A DNA stretch of 29,935 nucleotides. It comes from Verrucomicrobia bacterium UBA1727 (GTDB lineage Bacteria; Verrucomicrobiota; Kiritimatiellia; RFP12; UBA1067). The notes beneath the pieces are model-generated. The model worked only from the letters and a program-made list of their open reading frames with translations. It did no database searches and was not told the origin of the DNA. Every line of letters starts with the position of its first letter. Within the stretch, counting starts at the first letter, position 1. A program made the translations under genes and the position numbers. Location of the stretch: contig DCIL01000099.1 of NCBI GenBank assembly GCA_002315875.1, positions 1 through 29,935 on the forward strand, read 5' to 3'. Below, piece after piece: positions 22,965 through 29,935 of this stretch.

Positions 22965-23008
22965 AATTCCGACACGTAATTGCAACGCTGCAATTACGTG
23001 TCGGAATT
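22965..23008. repeat. Perfect 20-bp inverted repeat with 4-base loop
   Basis: The left arm is AATTCCGACACGTAATTGCA (22965-22984), the loop ACGC and the right arm its exact reverse complement (22989-23008). It lies between the end of the kinase fragment and the dehydratase promoter. No T-tract follows on either strand. It may end the upstream operon, bind a regulator, or be a small mobile palindrome. Confidence 0.9.
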
Positions 23009-23040
23009 CGAATCAAACCTGTTGGCTTATCAGGTGCCGC

Positions 23041-23449
23041 TTACTTCTTATCGCTACCGGACACCTGGAAGGTAATAGTTCCCTTAGCGTCGATCTTGTT
23101 TGCCTCAGACGCAGTTGTTTTCTGCGACTTCGCACACTTTGAATCAGCGCACTTGTCCTTGGGCTTGCATACCTCACAGGCATGATCGCCAACACCACCT
23201 TCGCGACGCATGATATTCTGCGGTTTTATGTCCCGATGCACGAAGCCGCATCTATGCAGGGCATTGACCGCACTGCAAACTCCGGTCAAGAACTCCGCAA
23301 CGGCCTTGTCGCCTTCCGGCAACGACACCGGCTCGAGAAGCTCCATAACGAAAAACGGATGATCTTCGTATTCACCTTTCGCAAATTGCCGCGGAAAGAA
23401 CGAATAGCGATTGAGCGAGAGAAACTCAGCAAGTCCTCGTCCGGAGTCG
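23041..23449 (-). pseudogene. Fragment of a Hanks-type Ser/Thr protein kinase
   Basis: The frame begins at the stop codon of the GH5-esterase gene and keeps the middle of a kinase: hinge HPFFVMELLEPV, helix VCSAVNALHRCG and catalytic loop VHRDIKPQNIM (about 23210-23240). The N-lobe with its Gly-rich loop and Lys is missing. After NIMRREGG, where DFG should follow, the sequence changes to a Cys/Lys-rich tail (ACEVCKPKDKCADSKC) ending GTITFQVSGSDKK. No good start exists; the first ATG is in VMELL. It is best read as a double deletion relic fused to another gene end. It cannot be an active kinase. Confidence 0.7.
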
Positions 23450-25372
23450 TCACTTCGCTTTGAAGAAGCTAGCGATGCGGCCGGTCTTGTTGGGATCAAG
23501 ACCGTGCGGATGATGTCCGAAGGCGGTGCGGTTCTCAATCTCGATCTTGCCGCCCGCCTCCTTGAAGCGCCTGGCGAAAAGCTCACAACTTACCTTCGGA
23601 TCGACAGTATGATCTTGTCCACCATAGAGAAGCAAGACCGGTATCTTCTGCGCGGCGATCTTCTCCGCCATGTTGACCGGCATTTCCGGCGAAGAGAGCC
23701 AGCCTGCTTCGGGACGCTTGAACGCCCACGGGCCGATGCGCTTGGCGTCCTCAGTCGGCGTGGCCGCCCTGCCGTTGAGCGCATCAAGGTTCAAGAGCGG
23801 AGCGTCGAGATAGATCTTCGCCACCTTGTCCGGATACGCCGCGGCATAACGCGTCGAGAAGAATCCGCCCCAGCTCATTCCAATGAGCCGCGTCTTCTTC
23901 GCGAAGCCGAGATCGCTTACGAGGAAGTCCTGAAAATCGGAGAAGAGCTTGAGTCCCTCATCATCGCCGCGATACTCGAATCCGTCAATCCAGACATGAT
24001 GATAACCCGCCTTCAGAAGCGGCAACACTCCCGAACGGTCAACGAACGCCTCCCACCACTGCATCGTCCAGGTCCACGGACGCCCTTGAGCCGGCTCAAC
24101 GCTCGGCTCGGTCACGCACGCGGTGTGTCCCTTGAAATTGAAATAGATCCTGCGATAACCGTACCACATGTCCCAGCCCGTGACCTGATATTTCGCCGCG
24201 ATCTTCGCCTTGAGCGATTCACCCTTGCGGTCGCGGTCCATCTCGGCGTTGATGTTGCGGATTACCCGAATCTCCTCGGGATCGTACGGATGGAGCGAGG
24301 GACGAAAGAGATCGTGATACCACCTGGTCACCGGAAGATTCGGATCACGAAACTCGAACTGGCTCTTCCAGTCCGACTCATACGGCTCGTGCGTCTGATA
24401 CTTGCCGTTGACGAAGCCCCAGCAAAGACAGCCGACATTCTCCTCGGCGAAGACAGGATAGCTCGTAATCACCTCGTCGTTGAGAATGCGCGCGAGCCAT
24501 TCGGTATTGATCATCGGACGGCCGAAGCGCTTGCGCAGCGACTGAATGACCGACTTCTGCGTTCCGTAGTCGGAATAGCAGTGATAGCTGATGACGTCCG
24601 AAAGATCACCCGCCAGCTGCTCGACCTCGGTGGGCTTGATCTTGTTGGACCAGATATCCGCCGCGAGCGGTTGCTTCGGATCGATCTTCCATGCCAGCTC
24701 GAAAAGCTCGCGCATGTCTTTCTTTGTGATCTCACCGCGTCCGCGATTGCCCGGCTCGTTGACGAGATTCCAGAAAAGGATGCGATCGTCATTGCGATAC
24801 TCGGTAAGCAGTTCCTCGCACATCTTGAAGAAAATAGGACGCAGCTCTGGATCATCGAGCGCCGTGTAGCCGATGCCCTTCAAACTACCGTGCTGCGAGG
24901 CCTTGCGTCCGCCATGATAGCCGACATCGTACTTCTGAGGTCCAACCTCGAGAATCTTCCACCACGCCTTGGGACGCGAACAGTCATTGCCCAGGACGGG
25001 AATGACCTTGATGCCGTTCTTATCGGCAATGGACACCATGCGCTCGAAGTTCTTCAGGAAATTCTCGCGCTCGCGATAATATACGAAAAGGCCCCACTCG
25101 GCGCCGATGATGACGCGGATCGTATTGAAGCCAACATCCCTGGCAAGCGCCAGCTCCTTCTCCACGACCTGGAAACGCTCTTCAGCACCGTAGCTCTGCC
25201 AGGTGTCGAAGTGATTCGCCGCGGTCGAAGGCATGAAGTTGCAGCCGCGAATCCACGCGTGATCGTTATACCACTTCCATGCCCGATCCTTGGACCACGG
25301 TTCGCTGCGCGCGGCAAAAAGCGGCAGCGCTAACGTCACCGCCGCCAATCCGAGAAACACGCTTCTTTTCAT
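23450..25372 (-). CDS. Secreted fusion of GH5-like glycoside hydrolase and alpha/beta-hydrolase esterase
   Basis: 640 residues. Signal peptide MKRSVFLGLAAVTLALPLFA. Residues about 25-355 are a clan GH-A barrel: RGCNFMP near 42-48, acid/base Glu206 in NLVNEPG and nucleophile Glu291 in INTEW. Residues about 395-640 are an alpha/beta hydrolase: GMSWGG (Ser500), Asp587 in GGQDHT and a His in GHHPHG (621 or 623). All five expected catalytic residues are present, so both halves look active. It probably cuts a glycan backbone and removes an ester. Substrate is unknown; relatives of the first half are often labelled beta-xylanase. An AAGGGG ribosome site precedes the start. Confidence 0.8.
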   Translation of the reverse strand: MKRSVFLGLAAVTLALPLFAARSEPWSKDRAWKWYNDHAWIRGCNFMPSTAANHFDTWQSYGAEERFQVVEKELALARDVGFNTIRVIIGAEWGLFVYYRERENFLKNFERMVSIADKNGIKVIPVLGNDCSRPKAWWKILEVGPQKYDVGYHGGRKASQHGSLKGIGYTALDDPELRPIFFKMCEELLTEYRNDDRILFWNLVNEPGNRGRGEITKKDMRELFELAWKIDPKQPLAADIWSNKIKPTEVEQLAGDLSDVISYHCYSDYGTQKSVIQSLRKRFGRPMINTEWLARILNDEVITSYPVFAEENVGCLCWGFVNGKYQTHEPYESDWKSQFEFRDPNLPVTRWYHDLFRPSLHPYDPEEIRVIRNINAEMDRDRKGESLKAKIAAKYQVTGWDMWYGYRRIYFNFKGHTACVTEPSVEPAQGRPWTWTMQWWEAFVDRSGVLPLLKAGYHHVWIDGFEYRGDDEGLKLFSDFQDFLVSDLGFAKKTRLIGMSWGGFFSTRYAAAYPDKVAKIYLDAPLLNLDALNGRAATPTEDAKRIGPWAFKRPEAGWLSSPEMPVNMAEKIAAQKIPVLLLYGGQDHTVDPKVSCELFARRFKEAGGKIEIENRTAFGHHPHGLDPNKTGRIASFFKAK

Positions 25373-25394
25373 TCAAGATACCCCTTCGTAAATC

Positions 25395-28300
25395 TTATCG
25401 CAACAAGATGAAACCGCCGAGCTTGGGACGCTGAAGATAGATGCCCTTCTCTTCGGCGTTCTGCGGATTCGCATAGAGAATCGTGGCGCCGCGGAGCAAT
25501 TCCGCCATTGCGTTATCTCCGAGAACCGTGTACTTGCCGTCCCCGAACTCGCCCTTCACCGCCGACTGGGATTCGGCAAGGCGCGTGATGCGGCTGATCT
25601 TAGTCACCGCCGAAGCATCAACCACGAGCGAGGCACCGTCCGTAATGCAAATCTCATTCATTGCCTTAAGCGTCCATCCCGGAACGCCATTCGCCGGCAG
25701 CGTGAGCTTCACCACCGACTCGGTGCGGTTGGAAAGGACGAGGTCATTGCACTTAAAGCTACCATTGCCGCTCATCGAAAGCATGCCCTTGCCATCGCCT
25801 CCGAGATAAACGTCATTGTAGATGTAATTGTACTCCGCACTGACCTTGCCGGCGGAGATCCTGAGCTCGCCTTCCGCCTCGCGCGTGCCGCTCTGGCAGC
25901 CGGAGTCGGTATAGTCGGAACGCACGCGGAGTCCTTTGACGTCGGTACCACCGATGTAAAGGCCATTATAGAAATAGACGGTCGCTTTGGCGCCGAAAAC
26001 ATTAAAGAGTCCCTTGCCCTTGCCGAAGCCGATGACCGCAGGATTTCTGTAGACAATCTCGCCCATAGTCCAGTGACCGCTGAAATGCGCATATTGCGAA
26101 GCATTGGGATGATCCGCGTCGCCAATATTCATTACACCGTAGGCGGAAGGTCCGACACCAACGAAGAAGAGTCCCGTGTCCTCGATATATCCGCCCTTGA
26201 GATTGTATTCGCCGTATACCGTGTTGCCCGCATAGAACCGAGCGCCATTGCCGACGACGAGACCGACGATCGAATTTGGAGAATAGCCTGGCATATAGCT
26301 GCAACCATTTACCTTGCCGCCGGTCTGATTGACAATGCCGGTCGAGACCGTACCGGAATTGGCGGCGATCATATCACACGTCGGATAGTTTCCGCAGCCG
26401 ACATTGATGCCCAGGTTACTGAAGATGTATTTTCCCTGCTTTATGTTAAGTACGCCGTTTCCGAGTTTCCCCGCGGTGGCGGGACCGATGAAGCAGGAGG
26501 TCATTCCCGCGGCATAACCTGTCTTGACCACATTGATGGACGTTTCCTCCGTCGCCATCTCATAATCGAGAACGCCTACCGAGCCGGCCGGCAGGTTGTA
26601 GCCGATAAGCATACGCGACTCGTTGCCGCGCATCGTCCAGAACGAATAACCGCAGAAGGCCAGCCGACTCGTCTCGCCTTCAGCATCCGGAGTAACGTAG
26701 ATATTGGCGAGCAACGAAGTATCCGAATAGACGCCGGCGCGATCTTTGAAAACAGCACTGCCAGTGCCAAAAGTCACTGCAGTGTTTGCATTCTCATTGG
26801 AGATAACGAACTTTGAATCGCCGGAAAACTCGATTTCGCCACCATGCTGAATCATCGTACCACCGGCAGAGTTCTGCCACCGAAGCTCCTTCGCATCCGC
26901 GCCCTCGCCGCCAAATGTAACCTTGCCACCCTTCACGACCTTGATGCCGCGGCTACCGTCCAATGTGAGATTCTTCTCCACCGACACGATCGCCGTGCAG
27001 GCGGCGGACCCGGTACCGATGGAAATGCTCTTGATCTGCGCGGCGGAATCGTCATTAATCGTCACGGTGTAATTCTCGTCCCCAATCGCATCAACATAGA
27101 CGGCATCAAGCGCCGTCGGCACCCTATCGGCGTCCCATTTGGCGGCCTCATTCCAATTGCCGTTCTGAGCCGTCTTCCACTTCACCGGCTCCGCCACCGT
27201 CAGCGTACCATTGGCCGCAACCTTCGCAGGCGAAGCGTTGATAGTGATGGTATTGGGAAGCATCGCTTCAGTCGTGACTCCGCCAAGAACGACGGTCGTG
27301 TCATCCGGCACCACGAAGTCGACGATGACATCGGTGGTTGGTGTTTTCCAATTGGGTATCGTAGTCGTCACCCCGACAGGTACCTTGAGCTGGTTCTTGC
27401 CCGAAGCGAAGGAAATGGCAGTTACCTTCGCCGGAATCGCTGCCTGTTCGGACAAATCAAGGTATCCTTTGACTTGCAGCGTCACGTTCTGGCTATCGGG
27501 ATCGAAAGTGCCCTTGAACTTGACGGGCGAGACGGACGTTCCGCCCATCTTAACCGTCGCACCGGTGCCATACGCGAGGATCCTGCCCGTGACCGTCAAC
27601 GCACCCGAACCTTCGCTCAAGACGCCCGCCACGATATTGGCGGTATTGGTGATGATATAATCACGGTCACAGGTTTCGCCTATGCCTGTATAGACGAGTG
27701 TGCCGCTGCCGTAATAGAGAATGTCGCTACCGGTACCGATATTGGATTCCGTCTTGGCACAGTTCTTCGGCCCGAACTTCGCCGCCTTAACCGTAACTCC
27801 GCCCGAGAGCATCAGCGCCTGCGAGAAGTCATTGGACGAGCAAAGGACGAACGTACCCGCACCACCCAACCACGCGCAATTACGAATATAGGAAGAATCC
27901 GCACCGTACGGATGAAGCACCGCATCAAGAGTGACGGTAGCTCCAGCGTTTGCATTCACTCCGTATGTCGCACCGCGATCGGCATTAAGCAGAATATTGC
28001 CACCGCCGTCCACGATCGTCGAGGTCTTGAAGATAGTCGAACTACCTCTAAAGGCACCGCCGTCACGGGACAGCATGGAGCCGTAGCCGGACGGGATGGT
28101 GATACGTTGCGCATTGCCAAACTCCCAACCTTTTGGCTGCAGTTGTTTGTCCTTGAGCGTCACTTTGCCAAAGGTCTTCACATCAAACCACGAAGGCCCC
28201 CAGTCGCCAGTGGAGGTTCCATACCATTCAAAATCACCTACACCAGAAATGTAGACGTTGTTATTGCCATACTGAGATGAATCATTCACGTGTCCGTTCA

Positions 28301-28832
28301 CATGCAAGGTGACATTCGCCGCATTAAGCTTCAGATACACATGGGCGGACACACTGCTGGTACGGGGGAAGTTGGCGATCGGACAGGTGACGTACTGATC
28401 GTTGACGACATCGGAGTCGATGGTGATGCCGCCGCCGTTCTCGAAATGGAAAGTATTATAATAGGAGCCGACCTTCCATGCCACGGGACCCTTGAAGGTG
28501 TACGAGGGCGCGCCACTGACGATGTGGATGAGATAGATGTTGGTAACCGAAAACGCCGCATCTTCGGAAGCGAGCTTTGTTAGCGTGATGTCGACATCGG
28601 TCGAATTGCCGTCCGCAATCGCGCCGAAAATACACTCGTCCTTGAGACAGTTGTTGAGGTTGTTTCCCGGGCATCGAGTCGCGGCCTTGTACTGAGATGA
28701 CGCCGTATCCCAGATCTGCCAGTTGGCGGCATTGGTCCAGCTTGCGCTGGCCGCGCCAGTCCATTTGAATTTCTCACCCGCGCCCGCGACCACCGCCGCA
28801 AACGCAACCAAAGAAAAGATTATCGACCTCAT
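25395..28832 (-). CDS. Large secreted beta-strand-repeat surface protein
   Basis: 1,145 residues from ATG 28832 (MRSIIFSLVAFAAVVAGA, a signal peptide); an ATG at 28880 would put 16 extra residues before it. It is rich in Gly, Thr, Asn and Val with alternating short strands, like the beta-helical autotransporter-type proteins of Verrucomicrobia and Kiritimatiellota. Two copies of a W-rich entry module occur: WTGAASASWTNAANW (about 24-38) and WKTAQNGNWNEAAKWDADRVP (about 552-572). There is no clear membrane barrel or sortase signal at the C-terminus (QRPKLGGFILLR). Adhesion or glycan capture at the surface is inferred. It lies between an esterase and the GH5-esterase, suggesting work with them. 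Confidence 0.7.
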   Translation of the reverse strand: MRSIIFSLVAFAAVVAGAGEKFKWTGAASASWTNAANWQIWDTASSQYKAATRCPGNNLNNCLKDECIFGAIADGNSTDVDITLTKLASEDAAFSVTNIYLIHIVSGAPSYTFKGPVAWKVGSYYNTFHFENGGGITIDSDVVNDQYVTCPIANFPRTSSVSAHVYLKLNAANVTLHVNGHVNDSSQYGNNNVYISGVGDFEWYGTSTGDWGPSWFDVKTFGKVTLKDKQLQPKGWEFGNAQRITIPSGYGSMLSRDGGAFRGSSTIFKTSTIVDGGGNILLNADRGATYGVNANAGATVTLDAVLHPYGADSSYIRNCAWLGGAGTFVLCSSNDFSQALMLSGGVTVKAAKFGPKNCAKTESNIGTGSDILYYGSGTLVYTGIGETCDRDYIITNTANIVAGVLSEGSGALTVTGRILAYGTGATVKMGGTSVSPVKFKGTFDPDSQNVTLQVKGYLDLSEQAAIPAKVTAISFASGKNQLKVPVGVTTTIPNWKTPTTDVIVDFVVPDDTTVVLGGVTTEAMLPNTITINASPAKVAANGTLTVAEPVKWKTAQNGNWNEAAKWDADRVPTALDAVYVDAIGDENYTVTINDDSAAQIKSISIGTGSAACTAIVSVEKNLTLDGSRGIKVVKGGKVTFGGEGADAKELRWQNSAGGTMIQHGGEIEFSGDSKFVISNENANTAVTFGTGSAVFKDRAGVYSDTSLLANIYVTPDAEGETSRLAFCGYSFWTMRGNESRMLIGYNLPAGSVGVLDYEMATEETSINVVKTGYAAGMTSCFIGPATAGKLGNGVLNIKQGKYIFSNLGINVGCGNYPTCDMIAANSGTVSTGIVNQTGGKVNGCSYMPGYSPNSIVGLVVGNGARFYAGNTVYGEYNLKGGYIEDTGLFFVGVGPSAYGVMNIGDADHPNASQYAHFSGHWTMGEIVYRNPAVIGFGKGKGLFNVFGAKATVYFYNGLYIGGTDVKGLRVRSDYTDSGCQSGTREAEGELRISAGKVSAEYNYIYNDVYLGGDGKGMLSMSGNGSFKCNDLVLSNRTESVVKLTLPANGVPGWTLKAMNEICITDGASLVVDASAVTKISRITRLAESQSAVKGEFGDGKYTVLGDNAMAELLRGATILYANPQNAEEKGIYLQRPKLGGFILLR

Positions 28833-28886
28833 GATTCGCGTATTTTGCCATATTCCATACCAAGAGTCAATACTGACCATGACTCA

Positions 28887-29750
28887 TCAAGGCGTGTTAT
28901 AACCCATCTGGGTCATCCATTCCCAAACTCGGTCCATCCAGGTGAAGGCTGGTGTGCCCGGCTGCGCCTTGAGCTGGAAGCCGTGGGGACGGTTCGCAAA
29001 GACGTGCAGCTCCGCCGGAATCTTCATCGTGCGCAGCTTGTGATACACCCTCACCGACCCCATCGGCGAATAAGAGTCATTGCCGCCGTGAAGAAGGCAC
29101 ATCGGCGGCGTCTTCGCGTCAAACTTGAATTCCGGCGCGAAGGAAATGGACAAATCGTTGCCGCCCAGCTTGTTGCCCGGATCGTCCATACCGTCTTCCA
29201 GCACATACGCCGGATAAATCGGTACCGCGAAATTGAAATGGCACGGCAGTTTGTCCAGTTCATCGACAGGAACGTAGGCCGGAGTCTGCGACGAGGTCGC
29301 AGCCATCAGCGTGAGGTGCCCCCCGGCGGAGAAACCGAGCACACCGATCTTCTCGGGATTGATCTTCCATTCCTTCGCGTGCGAGCGAATGACGCGCGCG
29401 GCGCGCTGCACGTCTTCCCACGCGAGCTGATGCTTGGGAAGGCCCTTGGGACGTGGCGAGCGATACATGAGCAACGCGGCGGACATACCCTTCGAGAGCA
29501 GGTAGTCACGGATCGGAAATCCCTCGTAATCCCAAGCGAGCCACTGATAGGCCCCACCCGGCAGGATCAGCATCATCGAATCGGTCCTGCGAATCCCCGG
29601 GAAATGCACTTGCATAAAAGGATCGCGTGCGCACTCAGCGAGATGCGGACGCTTGTCCTTCGGCCAGAGCTTATGAGTCTCGCACTCGCGCGCCACACCC
29701 GAAACGGCACAACTGGCCGCCAGCAACATCAATGTAAGTTTTGAAACCAT
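28887..29750 (-). CDS. Secreted alpha/beta-hydrolase esterase (acetyl-xylan-esterase-like)
   Basis: 287 residues from ATG 29750 (MVSKLTLMLLAASCAVSGVA, a signal peptide; a Cys at about 14 leaves lipidation possible). An upstream in-frame ATG at 29819 lies before the promoter and is ruled out. The oxyanion motif is LPGGAY near 63-68, nucleophile Ser141 in GFSAGG, Asp225 in HGGNDS and His256 in RPHGF. Enzymes of this BD-FAE-like group remove acetyl or feruloyl esters from hemicellulose. It is first in the operon with the surface protein and the GH5-esterase. Confidence 0.8.
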   Translation of the reverse strand: MVSKLTLMLLAASCAVSGVARECETHKLWPKDKRPHLAECARDPFMQVHFPGIRRTDSMMLILPGGAYQWLAWDYEGFPIRDYLLSKGMSAALLMYRSPRPKGLPKHQLAWEDVQRAARVIRSHAKEWKINPEKIGVLGFSAGGHLTLMAATSSQTPAYVPVDELDKLPCHFNFAVPIYPAYVLEDGMDDPGNKLGGNDLSISFAPEFKFDAKTPPMCLLHGGNDSYSPMGSVRVYHKLRTMKIPAELHVFANRPHGFQLKAQPGTPAFTWMDRVWEWMTQMGYNTP

Positions 29751-29784
29751 ATCTTCAACTTTCGATTGTCGTAAAACGTATGAT

Positions 29785-29792
29785 ATTATACC
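29785..29792 (-). promoter_or_regulatory. Extended -10 promoter of the esterase operon
   Basis: The minus strand reads TTTTGGTATAATATC, with TATAAT at 29790-29785. It lies 34 bases before the esterase start. No clear -35. Confidence 0.7.
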
Positions 29793-29935
29793 AAAATCAC
29801 CGATAACGCATATTGTCATTCCGTTTCAACTTTCCCAGTCGACAGGCTTATCCCGGTTTTTTGAATGACGGCTGAAGAGCCTTGCCAGCCGTGTGTGTTT
29901 TTGTCAACGCGACGACCGATTCTCGGCGGCTCACT

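Noticed and set aside
23411..25333. 640-codon plus-strand open frame
   Set aside because: Antisense to the GH5-esterase fusion, whose signal peptide and five catalytic residues are on the minus strand.
26844..28280. 478-codon plus-strand open frame
   Set aside because: Antisense to the surface protein; no ribosome site or recognisable motif.
29867..29892. ACGGCTG/CAGCCGT stem followed by GTGTGTTTTT
   Set aside because: A 7-bp stem with an 11-base loop could be a plus-strand terminator, but no plus-strand gene precedes it. Nothing else is supported in 29820-29935.

Overview
The window looks like chromosome from an uncultured, carbohydrate-foraging bacterium of the PVC group. Kiritimatiellota or another Verrucomicrobia-like lineage is my best guess. 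This is inferred from the mix of secreted glycosidases and esterases, a large beta-strand surface protein, a DUF58/von Willebrand operon and a kinase remnant; there is no rRNA or marker gene to prove it. Apart from the first ~2.4 kb, every supported gene is on the minus strand. Six promoters share an extended -10 element (TGnTATAAT, usually TGGTATAATACG) with little or no -35.

Layout in plus coordinates. 1-2400: the end of a mobile element with the only plus-strand gene (an SF3/D5-like replication ATPase, open at the window edge), an intrinsic terminator, an AT-rich stretch with nested inverted repeats (candidate origin or att-type site) and a decayed ORF. 2412-2802: an oppositely transcribed tRNA operon, Gly-GCC, Lys-CUU, Phe-GAA, with its own promoter and terminator. 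2845-2984: 20 perfectly phased heptamers. 3006-10779: transketolase, B12/radical-SAM enzyme, FkbH-like HAD protein, sialate O-acetylesterase and GH127 glycosidase, transcribed in that order. 10775-16891: DUF58, a membrane protein, BatA-like VWA, a beta-helix glycosidase, a lipoprotein and a histidine phosphatase. 16937-18112: a VapC-type toxin with an unusual antitoxin, a tiny Cys/His-rich repeat protein and a long G-U-tolerant RNA hairpin. 18187-22933: a sugar-acid operon (IlvD/Edd dehydratase, DapA-fold aldolase, SDR dehydrogenase, MFS transporter). 22965-23008: a perfect 20-bp hairpin. 23041-29790: an esterase, a 1,145-aa beta-strand surface protein, a GH5-like/esterase fusion and a kinase fragment.

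The genes fit a lifestyle of removing acyl groups and side chains from complex glycans outside the cytoplasm (GH127, SASA, GH5-esterase, esterase, beta-helix GH) and oxidising released sugars or sugar acids inside (SDR, dehydratase, aldolase, MFS). The link between these sets is inference from proximity.

The most unusual features are: the two-module CxWC...GxGCxYSPxxCH mini-protein with a U UUU UUG slippery site; the antitoxin with an unfamiliar N-terminus; nonamer repeats that fill both gaps around the aldolase in opposite orientation and recur in frame inside the transporter; and the radical-SAM plus FkbH pair behind transketolase.
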